37,055 nt of DNA from Eutypella sp. D-1 (GCA_023313575.1 JAJTTP010000044.1:1-37055), one strand, 5' to 3'. Positions 21,401 through 28,929 are shown, numbered from the stretch's first letter. Notes: generated by a model from the letters alone, not told the origin. Numbers and translations: made by a program.

Positions 21401-21408
21401 TCAGTCAT
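9427..21408 (-). CDS. cox3: Cytochrome c oxidase subunit 3, eight exons
   Basis: Core membrane subunit of respiratory complex IV in the inner membrane. Exons in order: 21408-21190, 19859-19677, 17233-17208, 15452-15428, 14249-14153, 11478-11398, 9940-9819, 9483-9427. They total 810 bases, giving 269 residues plus TAA, the normal family length. Landmarks are MTEIVRSNFQNHPFHLVSPS at the start, SFWFRDIVSEGT|FLGNHT across intron 1, WAFFHSALTPTVELGAQWPP, NPFELPLLNTV|ILLSSGAT, VTYAHHSLIQG, FTISDGIFG, VTDNHHVGFEGAILYW and the terminal VVWLFLYVSIYYWGS. Six of eight Trp codons are UGA. Almost all junctions have T as the last exon base and G as the last intron base. Only the start of exon 5 (14249) is ambiguous by up to six bases. 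Exons 3 and 4 are only 26 and 25 bases long. Confidence 0.95.
9484..9818 (-). other. cox3 intron 7, small group I intron without a gene
   Basis: A 335-base intron between GAILYWH and FVDVVW. The ribozyme core lies at about 9547-9640 and reads, on the minus strand, AGACCGTCGG, then GCTACAGACTGG, then GAAATG and TGTACAGTCG. This core is the same family as in cox3 introns 3 and 4, the nad6 intron and the rns intron. The lack of a reading frame, together with the related decayed gene just past exon 8, suggests the endonuclease was lost or displaced. Confidence 0.8.
9941..11397 (-). other. cox3 intron 6, group I, LAGLIDADG gene in 5' part
   Basis: It interrupts the Phe codon of ATGF/HGFHV. The endonuclease frame continues straight from exon 6 to 10376; the 3' part (9941-10370) holds ribozyme sequence with an S-type segment (GATGACATTGTCTAAACA near 9972-9989). 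This 3' part resembles intron 5 near 11530-11585, including the shared segment around ACAATATG...ATATATTGTA. Confidence 0.75.
10376..11397 (-). CDS. LAGLIDADG homing endonuclease, cox3 intron 6
   Basis: A site-specific endonuclease read in frame with cox3 exon 6, giving about 340 residues after the junction with no stop if UGA is Trp. After a hydrophobic aromatic-rich stretch comes NKRLYSTASP, then the first motif YWVTGFADAESSFSI (UGA Trp) and a domain with HYRDILLLRRI. The linker FPTVIPELRPKVNSAV leads to the second motif NWLAGFVDGEGCFYV (UGA Trp), then SISQHIRDEFLLTKFMDYL. Both acidic motif ends are present, so it looks active. The exon-intron fusion implies proteolytic release of the nuclease from a cox3-derived precursor, with the R-L-Y-S-T segment a possible cut site. 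It is a close relative of the decayed copies in intron 5. Confidence 0.9.
11957..12375 (-). pseudogene. LAGLIDADG copy C, second domain only
   Basis: A lone C-terminal domain: PNWLAGFVDGEGYFYV with UGA Trp, then SMQFSITQHVRDELLFTKL and IDYLGCGKIEKSSTRTNEV, ending GLKKIRSGMNKGRI at a TAA near 11957. There is no first domain. It is very similar to the second domain of copy B and of the intron 6 gene, so it probably arose by unequal recombination or by remnants of an earlier intron gene being retained. Open, but half a nuclease. Confidence 0.75.
12400..13375 (-). pseudogene. LAGLIDADG copy B, both domains, frameshifted
   Basis: Leader RVASLEEKRLYSTNVVSE, first motif CPYWVSGFADAESSFSL, domain text HSKDTALLRRIHSFFGVG, linker FPTVIPDPRPRV, second motif NWLTGFVDGEGCFYV, then YITQHRRDELLMAKLIEYL. 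The frame shifts by one base at a run of eight T (12549-12556 region, complement) after GKIIPFF and resumes as GVKSLDLRDF to SGMITGRINS. A homopolymer sequencing error would restore it, so the call as broken depends on that run being real. Confidence 0.75.
13376..14152 (-). pseudogene. LAGLIDADG copy A, first domain only, with two hairpin insertions
   Basis: Read from exon 5: SWGSPNNYSTLK, a spacer, then CPYWVTGFADAESCFSL, followed by a frameshift and IDLHCRDLLRKIQSFF. At 13723-13754 a 32-base GC-rich palindrome interrupts between QSFF and GVGTI. At about 13522-13595 a second hairpin element interrupts between ADYL and IFKQGIELL. After each insertion the protein similarity resumes, so these are clean insertions. 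The copy ends in FPTVQPVPRPIV and runs straight into copy B's leader, without its own second domain. Confidence 0.75.
14250..15427 (-). other. cox3 intron 4, group I, LAGLIDADG_2-type gene
   Basis: It lies between SSGAT and VTYAHH. The core sits at about 14400-14490 (GACCGTCGG, CGCGACAGACTGG, TGAAATGC, TGTACAGTCG on the minus strand). The 5' border has the expected T. At the 3' border, ending after TTGGTTACA leaves an A as last base; ending at TTTGG would add two codons (VT), so this site is uncertain by six bases. Confidence 0.75.
14690..15427 (-). CDS. Homing endonuclease of the LAGLIDADG_2 type
   Basis: A frame fused to exon 4 (ILLSSGAT then RLPKWEKTTYKKS). Its first motif ILLGSLLGDGSMEK is near residue 55 and the second, LAIWMMDDGTWIKD, near residue 160, with conserved partner segments HIEYLIWLHAHIF and FTLSEVKLLVHIL. 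UGA codes Trp at FDWIYEGF, PGWIEHYL, AIWMM and GTWIK, so standard translation splits it in two. It ends with YIPKSNLHLL and then a short unusual tail containing GEAHPLF, encoded by a small GC-rich palindrome (near 14735-14752), probably a hairpin insertion that replaced the normal end without stopping the frame. The active centre seems intact. Confidence 0.87.
15453..17207 (-). other. cox3 intron 3, group I, LAGLIDADG gene
   Basis: It splits the Val codon of LLNTV/ILLSSG, with exon 3 ending in T and the intron ending in G (GAGTTG). The core lies at about 15585-15665 and is nearly identical in its CCGTCGGCAGTTGTAAATG and GTCGCTACAG segments to the nad6 and rns introns. Confidence 0.85.
15752..17207 (-). 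CDS. LAGLIDADG homing endonuclease with C-terminal NUMOD-like domain
   Basis: Read in frame from exon 3 (PLLNTV then KHVSFSDIWEIIAVW); about 485 residues after the junction. First motif KWFVGFSDAEGMFNI, second motif SWLLGFIEGDGSFSL, the Trp of the latter being UGA. The second domain is followed by YTMNNFRLSTYSGS, then LSEEEINLLINAMPSI and a C-terminal helix-turn-helix-like module (MPNLAKAAEFINVGFNTLQ), as in NUMOD1 extensions, probably helping DNA recognition. Close relatives, all decayed, occur in the rns intron, the nad6 intron and after cox3, so this is the only intact member of the family in the window and a possible source. The frame is otherwise unbroken. Confidence 0.88.
17340..19060 (-). 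pseudogene. LAGLIDADG_2-type gene interrupted by another endonuclease gene
   Basis: The N-terminal part (about 19060-18690) reads REDYEILFGLILGDLFISRK, the first motif, then HREYIEHLFERFKYLGTV, and ends in the second motif SLAFWAMDDGDN (UGA Trp). About 1.23 kb later, at 17470-17340, the missing C-terminal part appears: QFDHRSGYIFNTSGFTLEDV then LQAALNDNWGLETS, which is what normally follows MDDG in this family. Between them sits the complete gene 17526-18569. The break falls right after the catalytic MDDG motif. Confidence 0.75.
17526..18569 (-). CDS. LAGLIDADG homing endonuclease nested in another endonuclease gene
   Basis: An intact 347-codon frame with UGA as Trp. After a hydrophobic, Cys- and Ser-rich start comes CGSRSYSVSAAS, then the first motif WYVTGFSDAEGSFHI, HKKDLALIYKIQSFF, the second motif SWLSGLIEGEGCFFV, then FFLVQNNRDFILWESI and the end GLQKIIQIKEGMNRGRSS. 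Both catalytic acids are present. The flanks outside the frame are only about 120 and 55 bases, too short for a ribozyme, so it looks like a bare gene inserted into the LAGLIDADG_2 gene and not a twintron. ATG at 18569 is chosen because the upstream frame is the host gene's, in another phase. Confidence 0.85.
19860..21189 (-). other. cox3 intron 1, group I, LAGLIDADG gene
   Basis: It lies between EG and TFLGNH. The core is near the 3' end at about 19890-20010: Q-type AATCAGCAGGAAACC (19986-20000), R-type CTCAGAGACTACACG and S-type GATATAGTCC (about 19891-19900). This core is unlike those of introns 3, 4 and 7, so it is a separate lineage. Confidence 0.82.
20212..21189 (-). CDS. LAGLIDADG homing endonuclease, cox3 intron 1
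   Basis: Continues in frame from exon 1 (SEG then TVTSRLIQYTLNFFYLN). First motif YYLAGLLEGDGSISIP, then a domain with YAYLQSELGGIGRF; second motif SWFTGFTEADGHFGI with a UGA Trp, then SVSLKFRLDQRAYDK and NYFSKYPLLGEKW, where a second UGA occurs, ending SKEHLTEKGRLDIRSL and a TAG at 20212-20214. About 325 residues after the junction, unbroken, with acidic residues in both motifs. The precursor would begin with the first 73 residues of Cox3, including its first membrane span. Confidence 0.88.
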
Positions 21409-21496
21409 TTACCTTTATTTATTAATAAATTAAAAGCATACAAAGTATATAATTTAAATTTTTAAGAAAGAAAAGAACTTATTGCTTTGCTTCTTT

Positions 21497-21567
21497 AAGA
21501 AATAGGTGATTCGAACACCCAACCCTCCGTGTGTAAGACGACTGCTCTACCATTGAGCTAATTTCTT
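21497..21567 (-). tRNA. trnV(uac): tRNA-Val (UAC)
   Basis: Acceptor AAGAAAT pairs perfectly with ATTTCTT, D arm GCTCAATGGTAGAGC, anticodon loop CTTACAC with TAC, and a T arm with GTTCGAAT. It lies between nad6 and cox3, 88 bases from the cox3 start codon. Confidence 0.9.
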
Positions 21568-22530
21568 TTAGATTAAACTTTTTTAATCTATTAATCTTAT
21601 CCTATATCCTTCGGTGGCTACGCCCACAGAAGCGATTCATAGGTAAATTTTTCCCAGGTGGCGCAGATTACTAATATAGTTATATTTTATGTAAAGATCA
21701 CAGGATTTTATTAACCTTTTATCAATTTTTGGATTATTTTAGAGTTATATTTATTAAATGAAAGATTAATAATTCAGAGCTCGCGAATTTATAACTAAAA
21801 ATAATCCAAAAAAAAGAATAAATAAAGCAAGCTCTGGGGGGTTTACTTGTTATATTATAAATTAAACTTAAAATATACATTGTAATATTTTTAATTATAT
21901 TTAATTTGTTAAAAAAAAAAAATAATTCCATCTCATATTTATAAATAAAACCACTTACTAATAATTTTTAGTTTTAAACCTACTACAGAAACGAGATAGG
22001 TATTGGGGTACTTTACATTAGGATTGTATATCCTGTATCTAAGAATCGCTATTTAAATTATCAATTAAAAAAAAAGTATGGATCAATAAATAACTAGTTA
22101 TGAAAGCAATAGAACTAAAAATATAAGTGAGAATATAAAATTGAAAATCTCAAATTGATAAACGATAATGGAAAACGGAAACATTTATTCAACATCCTCA
22201 TAAATTACAACATCGGGTAGGCGAGAGACCCTTCTAAAATAATATGTACACCCTCTTATTAAAGGTCATTTTCTGCGAAGCCACATTTGGGTTAAAAAAA
22301 GAAAATCTTCAACAATATAGAATAAATGAGTGAAGATTTTCTTTTTTTTTTCACTGATTGAACTCTTTTAAGCACTTGACCTCCACCTTGGTTTTTAAGG
22401 GTATTTTCATTCATTACACCCTGATTATGTAATTCAGCAGTTAACAACTGCTCTTACCTTTTATTGGCTATCTGCCAATGCCTGACTATTATAACAAGTT
22501 GAAGATTCATGATATAAAGCATGATATCAA
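21568..22530. repeat. Spacer with inverted-repeat and GC-rich elements, no gene seen
   Basis: At 21605-21635 is a GC-rich element ATCCTTCGGTGGCTACGCC, repeated elsewhere. At about 21728-21813 a roughly 90-base unit has inverted ends (GGATTATTTTAGAG and CTAAAAATAATCC) and a related copy near 29031-29095. A hairpin GAAAATCTTCA...TGAAGATTTTC lies at 22301-22342. A 50-codon frame near 22070-22220 (minus strand) is not recognised and is not annotated as a gene. Confidence 0.5.
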
Positions 22531-22533
22531 CCT

Positions 22534-23060
22534 TTATGTCGCTTCATTACTCACATATGCTATTTTTGTATTAGCTTCTGCACAATCCTTCTTTAGAATA
22601 TTCCTTAAATTTTCCCTCACTAATTGCAAAGCTCTTAATTGTTCATCAGAAGACACATCATTTAAAAGACTCAATTGATTATCAATATTACCCAAAACAA
22701 TATTTAAAGCAATAATAGCTACAGAAGCAACAAATTCAGGCAGTGCTTCCAATTTAAAAGGCATAGCTTTTAAAGTATTATTAGATAAAGGTGGATAATT
22801 AATTATTTGTAAAAATTTATAATTAATATTTAGATAAAATACAGGTTTATATATATCTAATATATAATTGAAATACCCTATATAAAAGTGTAACCTATAA
22901 ATTGTATCATCCCTTGAGTGCTGAATAAGAGTAAAAGTTAAACGAATATTAAACCTGTTTTTACTTATGATTCGGCTACTCCTATAAGGAAATGACCTTA
23001 TCCTGAAGTAAAAACAGCCAATCATTGAGGGTCTGGTATAACCGGATTTATATTAACAGG
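22534..23060 (-). pseudogene. Remnant LAGLIDADG second domain fused to an unrecognised C-terminus
   Basis: The stretch just above 23025 reads RPVNINPVIPDPQWLAVF followed, after frame changes, by a degraded GEG-type motif and FNIRLTFTLIQHSRDD, the usual start of a second LAGLIDADG domain and its linker. From about 22900 the frame instead continues into KPVFYLNINYKFLQI and LKAMPFKLEALPEFVASVAI, ending ANTKIAYVSNEAT; I recognise nothing in this part. The frame from 23025 to 22534 is open for 163 codons. A GC-rich hairpin-bearing stretch at 23100-23230 separates it from the unknown frame upstream. Confidence 0.5.
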
Positions 23061-23415
23061 TCTAATAACCAGAGCTAATTGAGGGAAAACGGAATTTTTC
23101 AGATGTGCGAAGCTACCGGAGGGGCATTCTCATTCCCTAGGCTCTTGCCTAACCTTCAGTTAGCTAAAGCTAAGCCGAAGGCTAGCTTCGCTTATCCTGA
23201 TCCCGAAGGGATATGGATCGGAAAAAGGAGCCGCAACAAACTTCGAAGAATGTAACTATCGCATATTTCTCATAATTTATATCTCATCCTTAAACCCCTC
23301 TTCAGAATATCTAGTTATAGTAAAGAGAGTATCTTTACCTAAATCCATCAGAAACGGTCCATCTATTGTTGCTTCAGTCAACACTGCCCCCCCTTTTTCC
23401 AAGAATGCTAATAAC

Positions 23416-24057
23416 TTATGCTACAGTATCATCATTGACTTCACTTACCATAATAACCACTATACTTACATATCCTTGTTTTCCCACAACTAGATTTAAG
23501 ACATTTTTATTATCCGGATCAAAAGCATAAAGATGTGCACCAATATCCTTATTTGTAATATTAGTGTATACATGAAATTCAAATCTATAAGAATAATTCT
23601 TATCCAAATTATATACAATATTCGTAATTTGTGAAATTAATTTATAGGGTGCTTCCACTAGAACTTTTTCTCTTTCTCGTACAATTTGACCATTTATCAT
23701 AAAGTTAGGGTTTTCAATTAAAGACCTTGTAGCAGTTGTTAATGCTTCTAAAGATAAAATAAACATAACCGATTTACTAGTATTATTCTGACAATCAGTA
23801 AACACAATTTTATCCGGTGTAGAATTAATTGTCACAGTTGATAAAGGAGAGGGTGAAGTAGAATAAAAAGCTCTAAACTGTGGTCCAATACAACCTAAGA
23901 TCTTATGAGAAAAATACGATAAATAAGGATAAATTCGACGACTGGGAATAGAGTTAACAGGAAAAGGCGGGAACCATTTACTTAAACCTAAAGAGAATAA
24001 GTTTTTAAAAATAATCTTGAATAGTTTCATTGATAATTGTGTATATAATTTATTCAA
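23416..24057 (-). CDS. Unrecognised 213-codon reading frame
   Basis: No family recognised. The first about 65 residues are basic and hydrophobic and include FRAFYSTSPSPLSTV, which resembles the leader before LAGLIDADG domains in this genome. After that comes soluble-looking sequence (SVMFILSLEALTTATRSLIE, then KLISQITNIVYNLDKN, then HLYAFDPDNKNVLNL) with no LAGLIDADG or GIY-YIG motif. Shortly after its TAA, similarity-like coding text continues in another frame (GGAVLTEATIDGPFLMDLG), with a run of seven to eight G/C nearby, so the true product may be longer and frameshifted. It sits between two decayed endonuclease genes. It may be a free-standing mitochondrial gene or an endonuclease whose first domain was replaced. 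Confidence 0.45.
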   Translation of the reverse strand: MNKLYTQLSMKLFKIIFKNLFSLGLSKWFPPFPVNSIPSRRIYPYLSYFSHKILGCIGPQFRAFYSTSPSPLSTVTINSTPDKIVFTDCQNNTSKSVMFILSLEALTTATRSLIENPNFMINGQIVREREKVLVEAPYKLISQITNIVYNLDKNYSYRFEFHVYTNITNKDIGAHLYAFDPDNKNVLNLVVGKQGYVSIVVIMVSEVNDDTVA

Positions 24058-24575
24058 TCATGAACCATATATAGATAATATTCATTAACATAATATCAGT
24101 AACTATATAGATTATTTTTGCGATTGAAATATAATTCTTAATAAGTTTTAATATAAGGTACGAGAATACTCCTATTAGAGAGTGAACCAAAACACTATAA
24201 TAGGCTAATTAATTAATTACTCTAAACAACAAAAGGAATCTGATAGTAATAGTTTATCGCATCTCCATATCCAATAACAAATAAAAACCCTCGAAGAGTT
24301 AAATTAAGCCCAGGATTTAAAGAGAAAGTCGGTACAACCCTTACTCATCCGGATGAGACGATCCCAAAAATGGGGGGGGCCATCCTATTAATTACCTAAA
24401 TAAAGAGGTGGGTCGGTGCTTTATATGGTATCCTTCGTATCAGGAGGGGGGGGTGCTTCGCTACAGGAGGCGCAGGAGAGACTGGAATTTAAAGCCTCAT
24501 AACTAGGCACAGAGGTTCTGATACAGAGTACGATAGTACCAACCTTATAAGGTAAATACCCTTTTAAATCAAAAA

Positions 24576-25567
24576 CTAACTTTCAATTTTTCGTCCAGTA
24601 TTCATTCCAACTTTAATACGTTTTAAAGTTTGTAGACCTTTTTCTGTCAAATGTCCTTTTTCTTTTATTATATTACAAGCTTTCTTGAAATCCAAATAAT
24701 CTAGACGCTTATTACTTTGCAAAGGGTATTCATTGAAAAAAGGTATGAGTTTTTCATCTATGTCAGAGAACTTCTCTACTCTTAATCTTACTACATCATT
24801 ATTACTCTCTTGTACAAATCTACCATAGCCTAAATATTGTTTAAGAACTTGAAATAAAAAAAATATCTATTGAATGTTGTACCAAACCAAACACCGCCGC
24901 AACTATATATTTTTCTCTAGCTCCATTTAAACGAATATTAATAAAAAAAACAACCTTCAGCATCAGTGAAACCTGTAAATCATTCCGGTGAGATATCTGA
25001 AATATTCACAGGTTCCAAGAATGGTTCTTCAATAGATGTTAGTTCAACACCTTCCAAGCTACCGGAAACCAATTTTTCTTGGTTCATAATAGATTTTATA
25101 CTCATTATCTTTTGTAAACCTTCTGGTTTAAGATGCTTTTTTTCATATAATAGTGCTATAACCTCTTTAAATAATAAAAAGTTTCTTCTTTTTATAGTTA
25201 AAAGAGGGTATTTAACAAAGTGGGGTATTATAAAATCATGTAAAGCTTTAATAGAATTTACTGCATAAATAGAATGTCCTGAATGTCCTTTATGTGGTAT
25301 TGAATAAATTTTACCAGCTCCAAAATACTCTTGTATTTTTAACAATAAAGGTAAATCTTTACTACTTAATTCTATTGCAAATGAAGGAACAATGGCTCAA
25401 CCAGATTTATATGCCTTATTTTTCGTTAAAGACACTGAAAAGGAAGATTCTCCATCCGAAAACCCCGTTACTCAGTTAGGGTGAAGGCTAGCTGATATCT
25501 GTGAACTAACAGGAGCGTCCGTAGAATAAAATCGTTTCTGTTCCCGCAGGGAAAGGGAAAACCAACA
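24576..25567 (-). pseudogene. LAGLIDADG gene 30 bases after nad6, frameshifted
   Basis: Leader REQKRFYSTDAP, first motif NWVTGFSDGESSFSV (UGA at one nearby Trp), then LLLKIQEYFGAGKIY and HFVKYPLLTIKRRNFLLFK, linker to the second motif EWFTGFTDAEGCFF. Right there, at a run of eight A/T near 24940-24950, the frame shifts, and shifts again near 24855-24865, before QVLKQYLGYGRF and the normal end GLQTLKRIKVGMNTGRK. Both breaks fall on homopolymers, so sequencing error or slippage could explain them. The gene lies outside any intron, immediately downstream of nad6, and might be expressed from the nad6 transcript. Confidence 0.75.
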
Positions 25568-25596
25568 TTAAATTCAGTTTGTGTCATACCCATTTT

Positions 25597-28507
25597 TTAT
25601 GAATTAGGGTTACTTTTTGTTATAACTATAGTACCAACAATTGCTAATAATAACACCAAACTTGCTAATAAAAGCCACATATTAAAATTAGTGTAAAGCA
25701 CATTCCCAATACTAGTAATATCACTATTTTCAACCAACGCTCCATCTCATATCTTACTTGTTACAAAATGTATATCATTACTAAATGTATTTAAATTTAC
25801 TTTTTTATTATCTTGATTAAAAGAAATATTATATAAAATATTGTTTAAATTGTAATAGTTATTTAATATAGCTATATTGTAAGGTAATAACTGAAATATA
25901 GGATAATTAAAAGATACTGCTATACCGATAGCTAAAGGTATACTATTACTAGTATTGCTTTGTAATTCACTTATTCTAATATTTATTAACATTAAAATAA
26001 ATAAAAACAATATAGATCAATTCTAATTAACTTAAGATAAGTATAGTGGTTAATTAATGCTAAACTTATCAAGGAGTTACTATCATACATGCTAATGACC
26101 ATCCACTCACTATAAATTAGTAACTATGTATTGTCCTTCCTCCTTATGAAGATTAAATGATTCATTTTAGAATACGACTGTACATTTGAACAGACATTTC
26201 AGCCTAACTCTAGTAAACCAGTCTGTAGCGACATTTACAACTGCCGACGGTCTTTGATCAGGATATCGTTGACCGTTTTTACTTAATTTTTCTACAAGTT
26301 TGGAAATAGTCCGATTGTAACCTTATTTCATTTCCTCTAATTCTTTTGGTGCGTGCCATATCCCTTATTCTATAATTAATTCTTTTATATAATTAATACT
26401 GCTGAATATTTTATTTATTTACCCTCTTCCGTAGCTTCGCGTATCCCCTATCCTTCGGTGGCTACGCCTACAGGGGGGCATTCTTCTGGGAGGATAAGCT
26501 ACGTATGAAATAAATCTTACCGTTAATATCTATAGATTTACAAGTTTAACTTTTCTTTTGTGATCTAAAGGTTGAGCGAGTAAATTCTTAATATCATTAT
26601 GTAATTGAGTTCTAGATAAAGAATTTATATTAGGATTATTAGTTGATAAACGGTTGTTATTCATTTGAGAGTGTAGTTTTAGAATCATTTCTTTACCTTC
26701 TGATACCTTATGTAAACCTGCAGCTTTTAATTATAAAATTAAAGTTCAATCAATAAAATCTTTATGTTTTTAGTTAATAATTTAAGATCTTTTAATAAAG
26801 GTACCTTTCTGTAGGCATAGGCATAGCCTTAGCCTTAGCCACCGAAGGAATATGAGAATCAAGATTAGAACTACGAATATCTGAATAAGCTTTTTGTAGG
26901 GTTATTTTTTTTATTCTTTTTATTTTATAGTATATTAAATTAAGAAATATTACAAAATTTAAGTGCCGGCTCATAAAAAGAATAAAAAAAATTCACCCAA
27001 TTATTTTTAGCGTTATCATAAATTCCTAGATAATCTTTTTTTATATAAAAGTCACCTACGTGACTATTCAAAAATCCTACTATTTTTTCAAGTAAAGGTT
27101 TGTTTTGAGAAACTTGCCCTAAACTAAACACAGTCATATTTTCATCTCTTACTACAAAAAATGATCCTTCTTAAACCCCCGCAGTAAGGATGCAGCGGGG
27201 GTTTGGAGGCAGCCTAGACGACTCCTTGAAGTCTGATCCATATCCCTTCGGGATCAGGATAAGTAAAGGTAAATAAACCCCCCCGCATACGAAGTATGCG
27301 GGTGCGTGTCTACTAAAATATAAATTGAACTTATTAATTTTATATAATACTTAAACCCCCGCTGTAAGAGTGCAGCGGGGGTTTAAGATTTTCTTTTTTT
27401 ATTTTTTTTTTTTAACTATGAACCCTAATAATCAAGATTTTGTTATACTTATATTATCTGAGTTATCAAGTTCAGAGGGTCTTCTTGTGTTCATACCCTC
27501 TCTTATTTTATCTACTTTAAAAATAATATCTTCTCTAGAGTCTACATTATCTCCCTCTTGGTGATAATGTTCAAAAGCTTTTTTTCTAATCCCTGGGAAA
27601 AATTTACCTGATGGATATGGGATATGGGATATGGGAGATGGGATACGCGAAGCTACTGCAAAATCGAAATTTTTAGTAGACTTTAAAGGATATTTAGTAA
27701 AAATTTATATAATTTAAGTAATCCCTGTTTTACTTGAAACAGAAAACCTGCTAAAGTTCTTTGAATTAGATATATTACCTACATCTTGTTTGAATGTACT
27801 CTAGTGTTTTTAGACCATCCTTATGTAAATCTATCAAGATTTAAAAAACAAAAGGTGATTTTACTCTTCGAGGATCTTTTTAATTATAAAGCCAGAGAAT
27901 CATTCTAAAAATTATTTATCCTTTAAGTTATTTTCATTAACAGAAGTAAAATATCCTTTATATTTTATGGGTGCTATTGGACTAGTAGGTAAATAACAAC
28001 ACCCATCTAATGGTGTATTTAAAAATATTCTTTTTTTGTATTAACTCCACATGGTAAAGTTAAATATACATTGTTTTTTTTCAAAGTTTTCCTTTTCTCT
28101 TCTACTCACCAAGTGAAGAGAAAGGGGAAAACGAGACGGAGCGCGGGTGGGACAAATAAAGAATTTTATAAAATTAAAAGGAACCAGCTTAATCATCTTA
28201 ACTTAATTGTTAATTTATTAAGCACCTTGTAGAGTTGGATTCTAACCAACGCGGCTAAATATATACGTTGACTTACCGCTCCTATGTATACTATCAAATA
28301 AGATAAACCTATAAAACTTAAACCTAATATTACTAAATAACAGGATATATTCGCAAACAAACCTATCAAAAAGAGTACTGAAACTATAGGGTTTTTACTA
28401 ATAATAACAAGTATACCACATAAAATTGCCAATAATGAGATAATATCTAACATATCTGTTTTATAGCCATTTGTATAAGTTTCGTATATAGTAAACAAAT
28501 TATTCAT
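25597..28507 (-). CDS. nad6: NADH dehydrogenase subunit 6, two exons
   Basis: Membrane-arm subunit of complex I. Exon 1 is 28507-28275 and exon 2 is 26017-25597; together 654 bases, 217 residues plus TAA. Exon 1 starts MNNLFTIYETYTNGYKTDML and holds the conserved NPIVSVLFLIGLFANISCYL and FIGLSYLIVYIGAV; exon 2 continues SILFLFILMLINIRISELQ, then a variable loop, then LLLASLVLLLAIVGTIVIT near the end. The junction has T before and G at the end of the intron. UGA codes Trp in SKIWDGAL. The frame passes about 14 codons beyond the last conserved membrane span (ends NPNS), slightly long but normal. Confidence 0.94.
26540..28000 (-). pseudogene. Decayed LAGLIDADG gene in the nad6 intron
   Basis: Order of fragments on the minus strand: FTSVNENNLKDK and FLEWFSGFIIKKDPR near 27960-27860 (first motif, degraded); SLGQVSQNKPLLEKIVGFL and KNNWVNFFYSFYEPALKF at 27137-26940; and MNNNRLSTNNPN with TQLHNDIKNLLAQ at 26660-26540, the link to the C-terminal extension seen in the intact cox3 intron 3 gene. 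Stops, frameshifts and hairpin repeats separate them. Non-functional. Confidence 0.7.
27173..27384. repeat. Two copies of a 32-base GC-rich palindrome
   Basis: Copies at 27173-27204 and 27353-27384, both of the form AAACCCCCGC...GCGGGGGTTT with a 12-base centre differing at a few sites. Further copies are at 13723-13754 and 30745-30776. Mismatches lie mainly in the loop while the arms stay paired, the pattern of small mobile mitochondrial hairpins. Confidence 0.85.
28085..28132. repeat. 48-base hairpin element
   Basis: AGTTTTCC...TCTTC and GAAGA...GGAAAAC arms around CTACTCACCAAGT. Relatives are at 1806-1853 and 13522-13573, each followed by a GC-rich tail of the type GAGACGGAGCGCG. Confidence 0.75.
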
Positions 28508-28554
28508 AATTTTTATTTTTTAAACTATCTTTACCCTCGTAAAGGATGAATTAC

Positions 28555-28624
28555 AAGAGTACTCAGATTTGAACTGAGAATTTGGAGGTTGAAGCTCCCT
28601 ATTTTACCTTTAAACTATACTCTT
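28555..28624 (-). tRNA. trnW(uca): tRNA-Trp (UCA)
   Basis: Acceptor AAGAGTA/TACTCTT, anticodon loop CTTCAAC with TCA, T arm with GTTCAAAT. The UCA anticodon reads both UGA and UGG, matching the use of UGA for Trp in cox3 and nad6. It is 47 bases upstream of the nad6 start. Confidence 0.9.
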
Positions 28625-28663
28625 AAAAAAGTATATTAAGTTTTAAAATGAAAGCAATACGAC

Positions 28664-28745
28664 GGAAAAGAGGCGATTCGAACACCTAAATGTAATTATA
28701 CACAATATTTAGCAAATATCTTACCTTACCTATGGCAACTTTTCC
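28664..28745 (-). tRNA. trnS(gcu): tRNA-Ser (GCU)
   Basis: A class II tRNA with acceptor GGAAAAG/CTTTTCC, anticodon stem GATAT around loop TTGCTAA with GCT, a variable arm of about 14 bases, and T arm AGGTG TTCGAAT CGCCT. Confidence 0.88.
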
Positions 28746-28929
28746 TTATTTATTCTATCAGGTTTAAATATTATTTAGCCCGGCGCTCCTAATTATATTA
28801 GGAGCGCCTTAAAAATAATAAAAAAATATAAAGATAATTTCTTTATCTTTTATATACTATTTAAGATTTTTTTGCTTTTTTTGCATACGAAGTTAAAGCG
28901 ATGCAGCAGAACAGGGTATATAACATCAA

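Larger units (their letters stand above)
26018..28274 (-). other. nad6 group I intron
   Basis: A 2.26-kb intron in the Val codon of YIGAV/SILFLF. The ribozyme core is at about 26170-26252, nearly the same sequence as in cox3 intron 3 and the rns intron. The body contains a decayed endonuclease gene and several GC-rich hairpin repeats (27173-27204 and 27353-27384; 28085-28132). Confidence 0.82.

Noticed and set aside
21734..21931. 65-codon hydrophobic frame upstream of trnV
   Set aside because: It is made of an inverted-repeat element and AT-rich spacer; no conserved small mitochondrial protein such as Atp8 or Nad4L fits.
23416..24057. Mitochondrial ribosomal protein Rps3
   Set aside because: Length and position are off and no Rps3-like C-terminus is visible. 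In this fungal group rps3 normally lies in an intron near the rnl 3' end, outside the window.
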